From: Nyssa sinensis | Lineage: Eukaryota; Streptophyta; Magnoliopsida; Cornales; Nyssaceae | Assembly: GCA_008638375.1 (NCBI GenBank) | Contig: CM018038.1 | Span: forward strand, 32,130,383-32,194,382 | Direction: 5' to 3' | Length of the DNA: 64,000 nucleotides | Shown: in pieces, positions 47,535 to 57,196 of the stretch | How the letters are laid out: each line of letters starts with the position of its first letter | How positions within the stretch are numbered: position 1 is the first letter of the stretch | Position numbers and translations under genes: made by a program | The notes under the pieces: generated by a model | Told to the model about the DNA's origin: nothing | What the model saw: only the letters and a program-made list of their open reading frames with translations | Database searches by the model: none

Positions 47535-49227
47535 CACCCCCAACTTACTCATTGCTAGTCCCTAGCAATTTTCCTGCTTTTTGCAAAATAGACCAAGGAA
47601 ATCACACACAGAAGACATCTAATCACATTTTTCAGATTCTCAAATCAAAGCAATATTAGGAATTCATTAACCCTGTAACAATCAATCCACTTATAACAAT
47701 TCACAGTGTGTGTGTGTGTGCTCCAAACCACATCCATCTAACCACAAACCATGACACATGCAACTTCAAGAGCATCTCAAGCAAAAGGTTCAACTCCATA
47801 TCTCACGGGCATAAAAGTGTTTCATATAGGAGTTCTCTGTATGGAGTTGACAAGGGATGTACACGCTCAATAGAAAATTTGGCAACTATGAACAAGTAAC
47901 AAGCAAACATTGATCTTATGATAGGCGCACTAACAAATGAGACTTCCACCACTCTTTCCACAGGCTTGCTTGGGATCAGAACGATCAATCATAAAAAGGT
48001 TGCAACGTGGCTCGGGTTAGGGCTATATGAAGAAAAGGATAAAAAGGATTCAAAAACTTTCAAGTACATACTAAGAGAATTTCATTAAGAATCATAGCAA
48101 ACCAAACTTCTGACACAATGCACTCTTCAACTTTTCAAATCACTGAACAACAGAACATCTCCTTCTTCTTCCGCTTCTCTTTTCTCTCTTCTTTTCAATT
48201 TTTTTTTCTTTTTTTTTCTTTTTTTTTTTGATTTTCGGATCTTGACTTTGATGCTCACCCAACTAAACATTTTTGCACTTTCTTCCCTTTTTCTTTTTCT
48301 GCTTTCTCCGATTCAACCCAAAAGATAAGAAATGTAAACTCCACACCTAGTACACACTTGGAAGCAAAAAGGGTAGGAAAAACAGTGTATAGGCTATGCT
48401 CTGATGTGGAGAGGTATGGACGATGTGGGCACACGAAAAAACTATCTGCTTTTGTTGGCTCAAAGTGGCTACTACGGGTCTATGATGAGAAGGGTCAGCT
48501 TGAAAGGCTCAAACGTTAATCCTAAATTGGCCTTCGTCATATTCCAAGTATATCCGCCGTCAAACCACCAATCATCTAAGGATATTCTCACAAGAAGTGC
48601 CTAATTCAACAGATCAATGAATGCTCATCACAAGCTGAATTTGTAGACTCTCAATTCTCTCTAAAACACATATGAATACTTAAGCAAAAGAGTTCTCTAG
48701 CTACATGTGTCAAACCACCATCTTACCACAAAGTTTGGATAAGTGCATTAAAAGTTCTGTGAATGCCTCAGTAGAATGATTATGGTGGATTCTGTGAATT
48801 CACGAAAATGGCTATGAATGAGAATGAGTACTCATGTGAAAAGATGCACGTGTGATGCAAATTTTAAAAAAAATTGGACACATGAAAATATGCCACAACA
48901 ATTTAAATGTTGAATTCGCAACCACCACCCCCCAACTTAAATGAAACATTGTCCTCAATGTTTAACAATCAAAATTGAATATAGGGTACTAAAAAGGAAA
49001 GAATACACCTGATTGTGGGACGAGCAGCTCGCTAAGCACCAAAGATGGCAACCTAAACCGACAAAATGAAATTAACCTGCAAAATAAAAACAAAGAAAAC
49101 AGCAGCAAACAAAAAAAAAAATAACGAAAATAAAAGAAAACAAAAATAAAATAAAATAAATAAAATAAATAAATAAATACTAAAAAAATAAAAATTAAAA
49201 AAAATAAAACATACCTGCATGGCGTGA
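47535..49227. other. Athila-like 3' untranslated region
   Basis: No coding content on the element's strand. It includes a minus-strand ACAATGTTTCATTTAAG-TTGGGGGG motif at about 48917-48957 and a second polypurine tract abutting the LTR at 47535-47546. A low-complexity A-rich tract occupies 49090-49210. Confidence 0.6.
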
Positions 49228-50019
49228 TCAAGGTGGATAGTCCAGGTCCATAAGTGGAATGTCTTCCACTTTCGGAATTTGCCTATTAATTAAAACTTTA
49301 AGGTGCTGGCCATTGTCTTTAAAAATCCGACTATCCTTGAGATCCTTTATTTCGACTACCCCATTTTCAAAAATATTCTTCACTATAAAGGGGCTTGTCC
49401 CAGCAACGGAACCTCTTGGGTCCCAATAGAAATTACGTACCTCAGTCAGGAACTTCCTGTTATCCTGAGCACTCCAATCCACCAGTATCTCACCTGCTAC
49501 CAAATAATTTATAATATGAGCGAACCATGGTATAGAAGTAATAGAAAGTAAATGCTCATCGAAAAAATCATCCCTAATTGGTAGGTGAGTAGAGGTGTCC
49601 TCAAATGTGAGCCTCGAGAGATGGTCATCCACTAAATTCTCCACTCCTTTCTTGTCTTTGATGGCGATGTCAAATTCCCTAACAAGGCTCTTTGTCACTT
49701 CTAGTTCCTTGGGCACCTCAGCATTACTACCATCTTGTTCATTTTTCACATCCTTTGATTTATCCATTATTGGGATGTGTAAGGACTTACCACTTCGAAT
49801 CACAATGGCGTTCACCTCCTTCAAATTCCCTTGCGCCATGTGTTGACCATGAGGTGTGAACTGAGCTTGAGAAGGGAGTTTACCTCGTTCCGTCACACTC
49901 AACGAGCTCATCAATTTGGACACTTGCCTCTTTATCTCCTTGTTTTCTTCTACAACCTGCGTAATCAAAGATTCAATCTTTTGGTTAGTCTTACCCCGTG
50001 CTTCAATAAATGCATGCAA
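49228..50019 (-). CDS. Athila-like gag tail fused in frame to pol remnants
   Basis: The 263-residue open frame is in the same frame as gag upstream. Order: a coiled-coil-like gag/linker segment (KTNQKIESLITQVVEENKEI, residues about 9-60); LKEVNAIVIRSGK; then abruptly the end of the RNase H region (FDIAIKDKKGVENLVDDHLS, residues about 115-136); then the N-terminal integrase part (LPIRDDFFDEHLLSI, DWSAQDNRKFLTEVRNFYWD); then, skipping the catalytic core, the integrase C-terminal tail (SPFIVKNIFENGVVEIKDLK, then IPKVEDIPLMD). Protease, RT and the integrase core are gone, yet every junction keeps the frame. It could act only as a structural protein. Confidence 0.83.
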   Translation of the reverse strand: MHAFIEARGKTNQKIESLITQVVEENKEIKRQVSKLMSSLSVTERGKLPSQAQFTPHGQHMAQGNLKEVNAIVIRSGKSLHIPIMDKSKDVKNEQDGSNAEVPKELEVTKSLVREFDIAIKDKKGVENLVDDHLSRLTFEDTSTHLPIRDDFFDEHLLSITSIPWFAHIINYLVAGEILVDWSAQDNRKFLTEVRNFYWDPRGSVAGTSPFIVKNIFENGVVEIKDLKDSRIFKDNGQHLKVLINRQIPKVEDIPLMDLDYPP

Positions 50020-50085
50020 AGTGTCTTCTAAAGAATTCCTAGAAGATGAAGATGCATGATATGGTGCAGGGTATGATTTAGGAGG

Positions 50086-51270
50086 CTATGCAGGTGGTGG
50101 TGCATGTGGCTGGTTTTCAGATTTCCAGCTAAAATTAGGATAATTTCGCCACCCTTGATTGTAAGTCTCAGAGTAGGGTGTGAAAGGCTTCTTGTACATA
50201 CCTAGGGTATTACATTGGTCCTCATACATCCCTCTCATCTCAATTGAGGTGGGACACTCTTGGGCAAGGTGATCTACCTCGCCACACACAAAACATGGTC
50301 TAAAAGACTCTGCCTGATTAGCCAAGTGTGTTGGCTTTAAGTCTCTAGCCTTTAATGCCTCTAACTCCCTAGTGAGTATCTCAACCCTAGCTTTCAAGTT
50401 ATCCTCTTCCCTAAGATGGTATATTCCCCCACTCTGTTGGTTCCCTATAGGTCGTGACCTATTTGTGCTCTTAGTAGCACTAGGTCCTGTCCATGTGTGA
50501 GCTTTTTTAGCAAGCTCATTAAGGTACTCTGTGGCCTTATCAGGATCTTTCTGTAAGAACTCACCATTGCACATCATCTCTACAAATTGGCGTTCTCTAA
50601 GTGTAAGTCCCTCATAAAAATAGCTCACTACACGCCAACTCTCATACCCATGGTGAGGGCATATACTCAATAACTCTTTAAACCTCTCCCAAGACTGATA
50701 CAAAGTCTCACTATCCTTTTGTGCAAAAGTAGAAATCTATTTTTTTAAAGCATTGGTCTTGTGTTGGGGAAAGTATTTAGTGAAGAAAATCTGGGTCATC
50801 TCATTCCACGATCTAATTGACCGTGGTCTCAGTGAGTATAGCCAACTCTTAGCTCGATCCTTCAAAGAGAAAGGAAAGAACTTAAGTCTCACAATGTCTT
50901 GTGTTGCATTCTGACTATGAAAAGTCGTAACTACCTCTTCAAACTCCCTAATATGCACATATGGATTCTCATTTTCTAAACCATGAAATGTAGGGAGTAA
51001 CTGTATCACCCCCGTTTTAACATCAATTGAACGAGCATTGGGTGGAAACATGATGCATGATGGTGTGGCTATGCGTGTAGGGTGGAGGTAATCCTGAAGA
51101 GTCCTAATAGGTTGATCCTCATATTCACTCATATTTGCAGAATTGGAAGTATTTTCAAACAAAGAATTAGAAAAACAAGAAAAATTAGACTCTAAATCCG
51201 ACTCTAACACAGGCCTACAAGCAAAGCTGCCTAATGCGTCCCTATACCGATTATGCATGCAAGATGACAA
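50086..51270 (-). pseudogene. Athila-like gag with one in-frame stop
   Basis: The frame starts at 51270 and passes one TAG at 50737-50739 (inside NALKK-stop-ISTFAQKD), continuing in the same frame to another TAG at 50086-50088. Domains: retrotransposon gag (LPTFHGLENENPYVHIREFE, then LKFFPFSLKDRAKSWLYSLR and QIFFTKYFPQHKTNALKK), then WERFKELLSICPHHGYESWR, then a zinc knuckle CFVCGEVDHLAQEC (C-x2-C-x4-H-x4-C complete, about 50260-50300). The length and order fit Athila gag. Both stops are single-codon, and the frame reopens at once each time. Confidence 0.87.
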
Positions 51271-51315
51271 TAATAAAAAATAAAAATAAAAAAATAATAA
51301 AAAAATAATAAAAAA

Positions 51316-51376
<61 letters not shown>

Positions 51377-51481
51377 CAGCAAGTAAAAAGAAGGGAACGA
51401 AATTACCGCCTTTACAAACTGCTGAAAAGAAAAATTATCTACTGATTCTTCTACCGTCTCTCCGGCAACGGCTCCAAAATT

Positions 51482-53279
51482 TGATTACGCCCAAAGAATA
51501 ACGCGGTAGTTGTAGTGTAACTTTGGGGTGTCGATTCCACAGGGAGACTAAATTAAAAGAATAATAAACAGAATTTCTGAAACTATAGAAGTATTAGATG
51601 GTTAATGAGAAAAATAAAAATATAGAAAGTGATTTTGAATGCAACTAAAAATTAAACAAATTAATTAATGGAAGAAAATATTCAAATTTAACGAACAGTG
51701 GAGTGTCGGGAATCCCTTGCACATATATGGTATTTCAATTATTTTTAATTCACATATAACTCAATTGAGAAATTAAATTCCAAAAATCTCAATCGGAAGA
51801 TTTAAAATTATGCATCAAAATTAGGCTGAAAATAATCCTTCGAAAAATCATTCATCATCTTTAAATCACTCAAATTATTATTCACGGTGATAAAATACAA
51901 AGATGACAATATACCCGACAAACAATACTGCAGCAGAGAATTGAATCAATATAAATATTTAATTGTTTCAAAAATAATCAAAACATTAATTCATTCGATA
52001 GAAAAAGCATGACTGAATCTATAAACGGACTAAAACCTTTAATTATTCGGACAATAAAATCCAACAATTAATTATGAATGATCAACGAAGAATTTAATAA
52101 ATTAAAATCATGTACAGGAATCAAAATAAATCAAAATAGTCATCTATAATGTAAGTTCAGCCCTAACCCTACTTAAAAATTTAATTACTCATGTACAAAA
52201 TAAATAACGTAAATTTCACGAAGAAATAATCTACCATGGATTGACTGCAACGAATTTTCTTCCACACTGGAACTGCTGCGCAGCCGCACCACTGCTTCAA
52301 TTTTTCTCTGCCAGCCGCCGTCTTTCTGTTATGTAAATCCCCTCCTGAATATTTTTTTTCTGTCTTTAAATACTCCGAGGCAATACCCTAAAGCCTCATG
52401 GCCCACAGCAACTTTTCCTATTTCAACCGTCAAGTTCACAGCCCCAAACGCCAGCTCAGCACGTCCTGATTTGCGCCTTAGGCGCATGGTCCACACGGAG
52501 CAAGCGCACGTCAGCGCCTCCCGAAGCCTAGGCTTCCTTGTCAGCCGCAGCCTCCACACTTTCATTGCTTGCCTTTTCTTTCTTTCATCTCTTTTGCTTT
52601 TCTTCAGCTGGGACCCACAAATCAACACCCAATCAAACTGCCAAGCCACTTTCCAAGCCCAACAGCAGCACAAATCCAGCCCCTTGTTTATTTTTTTCTT
52701 TTTATTATTTTTTTTCCATTGTCTTTTGTTTCTCGCGCACAACCAGCAACGCTAACTTTTAGGCTCCGTTTTCTCTCAGATAACAACTGAATCTCGACTT
52801 AGACTCTTCACAGAAGTTGTAGCCCTAGATGAGTAGATAATTTTAGGCATAAATATCACCTGATTTGGACTTTGGAAGCTCAAGTTATAACCCCTTAAAG
52901 TTGGCTAGTTGGACAAGTTCGCGGCAGCTTTCCAGGCCTGATTTCGAAATAATAGTTAGAGGCCCAAACGAACTCGATTTTTGCAAACCATACCTTTCGA
53001 AAAAGCTCAAGACGTCCTCTAAAAACTTTATTAAGAACACTTTCTCATTATGAAATTCTAATGCCATCCAAATCACAATTGAAACTCAATGGTCGAATCT
53101 GCCAAAAAGTCAAAAATTACACAATATACTCCATAGCTCTTCTTTGACCTCCAATGCTTCCCTCACTGTAAATAGAAGTTAAATTAAATAATATCAATTA
53201 TATCCCAACATTTCTATTCGCTTTCTAGCATTTTAATTAAATAATAGAGCATTTAGAGTGCACTTTTGTGCACTCATCA
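51482..53279 (-). repeat. Athila-like 5' LTR
   Basis: Same termini as the 3' LTR. Directly follows the PBS (51462-51480 in plus coordinates). A (TAA)n microsatellite of roughly 20 units lies just inside the element at about 51317-51375. Confidence 0.92.
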
Positions 53280-54497
53280 CCAAACGTCATTGTCCTTCAT
53301 GGACTTTATCTCCTCATTCATGGCATCAATCCACTCTTGAGATTTAGAACTTTCCAGGGCTTGACGGAAGTTGATTGGATCATCTTCCACCGTACCAATG
53401 TCAAACCCATGTTCTTGGAGAAATACAATGTAATCGTCTAGCACTACACCTCTCCTTTCTCTAGTGGATCTCCTTAATGGCGTAGGTTCTGAAGGAGGTA
53501 GAGTTTGTTCTTCTGGAACGGGAGGTTCTTGGATATTGTTTTGATTTGGATCTGCTTCTTGAACAATGTCAGGTATAGGAGCCTGATCAATGTCACTAAT
53601 AGCTGTGGGAATATCAACATATTCCTTTTCAAAAACAAAATCACTATCCTTATCTCCCCCATCAAACTCAACATCCTCAAAGAACCGGGCGTTTCCCGTC
53701 TCAAAAATTGATCTAGTAGTAGGATCATAGAATTTGTAACCCCTGGATCTTTCGGGGTATCCAATAAAATAGCAACTAACCGTTCTTGAATCCAGTTTTT
53801 TTTCGTGTGGCCTATAAGGCCTTGCTTCAACTGGACATCCCCAAATGTGTAGGTGTTTCAAACTAGGCTTCTTGCCTGTCCAAAGTTCATAAGGGGTTTT
53901 AGCAGTTGCTTTAGTTGGTACTCTGTTAAGGATATACGCTGTAGTCTTTAATGCTTCACCCCAGAGTGATTCTGGCAAGTTAGAATGACTAATCATACTC
54001 CTTACCATGTCTTTGAGCGTTCTGTTTTGCCTTTCAGCAACACCATTCATGCTTGGAGAACCTAGCATGGTGTATTGTGGGACGATACCGCACTCCTCTA
54101 GGAATTTAGCAAATGGTCCCGGACGTTGTTCACCTGAACCATCATACTTACCATAGTATTCACCACGACGGTCAGATCTAACGTTTTTAATCCTTTTGCT
54201 GAGTTGATTTTCAGCTTTAACTTTGAACGATTTGAACATTTTCAGTGATTGGGACTTTTCATGAATGAGATGAAGGTAGCCATAACGTGAAAAATCGTCT
54301 ATGAATGTGATAAAATATTGTTGGCCATTCCATGAGACCGTAGGAAATGGCCCACAAATATCTGTATGTATTAGTTCGAAAACATCTGTAGCCTTGTTGG
54401 CACCAAATCTCCTTATGTTTGTTTGTTTTCCCTTTATGCAATTTGTGCAAATTTCAAAGTCTGCAAAATCAAGGGAATCTAGAATCCCATTTGACAC
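53280..54497 (-). CDS. Copia-D integrase, long open frame
   Basis: About 405 residues without a stop on the minus strand. It begins within the pre-integrase region ([20 protein letters not shown]). The integrase core has [20 protein letters not shown] (first Asp), [17 protein letters not shown] (second Asp) and [20 protein letters not shown] (Glu), so D-D-E is complete. The C-terminal domain has [20 protein letters not shown] and [20 protein letters not shown]. It ends in the RT linker [20 protein letters not shown] and W at the Athila-like insertion. This is part of a polyprotein, not a free gene. Confidence 0.9.
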
Positions 54498-54587
54498 AAG
54501 TCTTTCAATTCTCCTTTTGGAGATGTGACCTAATCTCTTATGCCATAATGATGAGGAATTCTTATTGGTTAATTTTCTTTTAACACC

Positions 54588-54966
54588 TCAAGTACTTAAT
54601 TGCAAGGTTTCATGATATGAAGCAACTGTATCAAGCATATAAAGGTTATCTACATAAGATAAAGAACCAGTACCAACCAAATTTGAATTCTGAAAAAGAC
54701 TAAATTTATTATTTCCAAAAGAACAAGAGTAACCAAATTTGTCCAATACAGAAATAAAAACCAAATTCCGTCTAAAGGACAACACAATAAATGTCTCATT
54801 CAAATCCAAATAAGTACCAGACTTTAATAATAACCTAAATATCCCAATTGCCTTAACTTCGACCTTCTTGCCATCACCTACAAAGATGTATCTTTCACCA
54901 TCATTTGGCTTTCGGCAGCTCAGGCAGCTCTTCATGGACACACTGATGTGAGTGGTTGCACCAGAA
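54588..54966 (-). pseudogene. Copia-D protease site and following domain
   Basis: The minus strand near 54950-54966 encodes IDSGATTHISVSMKSC, so the protease catalytic D-S-G-A is intact, but the codon just before it is TAG. The following frame reads YIFVGDGKKVEVKAIGIFRL and TFIVLSFRRNLVFISVLDKF, the usual linker to integrase. A shift or stop near 54588 separates it from the pre-integrase frame. Confidence 0.8.
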
Positions 54967-54971
54967 TCTAT

Positions 54972-55800
54972 CTACCAAGTGTGTTTAGGTACCGAAGTCA
55001 AATTAACCTCAGAACAAACAAGATTAAGAAGTGTACCTTTCTTTGCACTCCAAGCATAATAGTTGGTATATTGCTTCTTCTTATGTCCCGTAGCTCCACA
55101 GAAGAAACAACCATCAACATTCTTTTCTTTATATTGTTTCTTTTGATATGGAACCTCTGCAGCTTCTTTATCCTTCTTTCTTTTCTTCCCTTTATCCTTG
55201 GAAGTACCAGCCAAATGAGCACTTTCTATCTTTTCTTACTTCAGCCTTTCCTCTTCTTGCACACAATGTGAGATGAGCTCATTAAGAGACCAAGTCTCTT
55301 TTTGGCAGTTGTAGCTCACCTTAAGTTGACTCAATTGTGTGGGAAGAGATATCAAAACCAAATGCACAAGCAAATCCTCAGAGAGATCAAGTTTATATGC
55401 TCTTAACTTTGAAGCGAGATGAGACATTTCCATAATGTACTCCCTAATGGTCCCATTACCTTTATATCTCATTGAGACGAGATTTTCCAAAAGTGTACTT
55501 GTTTCAGACTTTTCATTCTTGGCAAATCTATTCTTAATTTCTTTTAGGAACTCTTTAGCTGTCTTTATCATTTCGGATATTGTGCCCTTGAATGCTTCTG
55601 GAATCGCCTTCTTAATGATCATCAAACACATGCGATTTGACTTCTTCCACCTTTCAATATCCCTCTTTTAAACAGAGGAACTTTCATCAATAAGAGGTGC
55701 AGGAAAAGAAACCCTTAACGCAAGGTCCAGATCCATGACACCGAGAACTATTTAGAGGTTCTCATGCCATGTCTTGAAGTTTGTGCCATTTAGCATAGGA
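54972..55800 (-). pseudogene. Copia-D gag with zinc knuckle
   Basis: 55236-55631 (131 residues open) has EAFKGTISEMIKTAKEFLKE, NLVSMRYKGNGTIREYIMEM and LVHLVLISLPTQLSQLKVSY, typical UBN2-type Copia gag. After a stop, 54972-55214 has a Lys-rich stretch and the knuckle DGCFFCGATGHKKKQYTNYY, with the last Cys changed to Tyr. The N-terminal part lies upstream to about 55800 (FKTWHENL, then MDLDLALRVSFPAPLIDESS) with a stop near 55670. Confidence 0.85.
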
Positions 55801-56138
55801 ATAGAATTAAAGCTGGCAGTAATGTTAGAAGTAGAACTAGTAGCTGAATCAGAGAACAATAAACAAGCAAAACAAACTCACATAAGCCTCAAAACAAAAT
55901 AAATTCAAATAAAAGCAAACCCCATCTCAAGATACCGGACACTCTATTAATATTTTATCTTTGGATAAAAAAATTTTAACTTGTAAGTGATATCTTGGTG
56001 TAGTAATCAAACATTGATAATAAGAACATATCGAATAATAAATCTTCCTTGGGGCTGATTTATTATTCATATGTAAAACCAAATAATCATCACACGTTTA
56101 TTACCACAAGTGTGCATGCAATTCTGTTAAATATTAAT

Positions 56139-56637
56139 TGATGCTGCACTTTTCGGCTCGCAATAAATATGGACTCCGTGACCTGTAGAACACTCAGAAA
56201 GATGATCAGAGGACCACCGGATTGGCTCTGACGGTAGCCGCTCCGATGCTTAAGTAAGTAAAAGAATTGAAAGACTGTATTGAAAGCCAAAGAATGAGCA
56301 TAAAAAATAAAGCGTACCTCTAGGGTTTAATTTATAAGCCGTGGCTCTCCTAAGTTGATTAGGATTTGATGCCATGAATATAGGGATTTGATCATCGGAG
56401 ATTGCAGTTACCTTGTGGAGCATTGAGTCGTAGATGGAGATAATCATAGATAGTAGTTTCCGTGTTGAAGACTGTTTCCTTATTCCCTGCTTGGCAGTTG
56501 TTTAAGGAAACCATAAGGTCGGAACCATATGAAGTGTCGAATAAATATTGCCCAGAACAGAAGGTCTGGAAGATATACGCATGAGAATGCCTTGAAGGTT
56601 TTGCCTGCACTGTATGACCGAATTTATCGGCTCTGAA

Positions 56638-56681
<44 letters not shown>

Positions 56682-56806
56682 GAATGCCCTGAAGGCTTGT
56701 GGCTGTTCTGTATGATCGGAATTATCAGTTCTGTAGGATCGAGATTTGTTAATTCCGTGGGCACACGTGTCTCAAGGTGATTGGTGTGTCTGTTTGTGGT
56801 ACATCA
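56139..56806 (-). repeat. Tat element 3' LTR
   Basis: Plus-strand ends TGATGCTGCAC and GTGGTACATCA (TGATG/CATCA inverted ends). A minus-strand TTATAAATTAAACCC TATA-like block lies near 56320-56340, followed by a GTACGCTTTATT stretch. A (TA)n microsatellite occupies about 56640-56679. Directly to its right is GCTACTCCCCCCCGAGCCC (56807-56825), which on the minus strand is the polypurine tract. Confidence 0.75.
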
Positions 56807-56894
56807 GCTACTCCCCCCCGAGCCCTAGTTAGAAGCTAGGGCTTAACTAGGGTTGTGGTTTTTGTGAAGAGTCATACGTTTTGCTTTTCCATTT

Positions 56895-57014
56895 CTCGAA
56901 ACGTTAGTTTAATGCGCCATTTATTGCGCAGCCGATACTTTGAGAATCCATCATTACCTTCAACCGTTGTGTCGGCTCATCTTGGAAGGCTCATATTTCG
57001 AATGTGTATATAAA
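56895..57014 (+). promoter_or_regulatory. Promoter of opposite-strand unit 1
   Basis: TATATAAA at 57007-57014, preceded by GTTTAATGCGCCATTTATTG (from 56907) and TTCAACCGTTGTGTCGGC (from 56959). The same three blocks in the same order, with similar spacing, stand before unit 2 at 59600-59720. The first ATG of the unit is 183 bases downstream of the TATA box. Confidence 0.65.
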
Positions 57015-57196
57015 GAGAGGGAAAGGTCTTTCATACCTTTCTTCTGCATTTGCTTCTACAGTACCAGACCGCCATTTGACATATTCTGAAGTTTGAAGGA
57101 TATCCAGTGTTCATAGTCCTTTCTTGATCTCAGGTTCAACTTTTAGTCCCCTTTTACATTCCCTTTTATTTGTTTCATTTCTTTCTTTTGCTCGCC

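Larger units (their letters stand above)
45736..53279 (-). mobile_element. Athila-like Ty3/gypsy element, non-autonomous deletion derivative
   Basis: LTRs of 1799 and 1798 bp (45736-47534 and 51482-53279) are flanked by CCAAA (45731-45735 and 53280-53284). The minus-strand PBS next to the 5' LTR is TTTTGGAGCCGTTGCCGGAG, close to the Athila-type tRNA-Asp site. The minus strand also has AGGACAATGTTTCATTTAAG then TTGGGGGG (about 48917-48957) and AAGTTGGGGGTG directly before the 3' LTR, both typical of Athila 3' regions. Gag is present, but protease, RT and most of RNase H and integrase are missing. Over the first 290 or so bases the LTRs differ at about five positions, so this is a recent insertion. 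Confidence 0.92.
43389..56138 (-). mobile_element. Copia-D: Ty1/copia element split by the Athila-like element and cut by the Tat element
   Basis: Minus-strand gag, protease, integrase, RT and RNase H appear in order from about 55800 down to 44388. A candidate 3' LTR is at 43389-43837 and a polypurine tract AAGTGGGAGAT (minus) at about 43838-43848. A 7.5-kb Athila-like element sits at 45736-53279 between DNDVW and DLVPLP of the polyprotein, with a 5-bp duplication, so the original polyprotein ran through this point. The untranslated leader continues to 56138, where the Tat element's LTR begins. The 5' LTR is not in the window. Confidence 0.87.
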
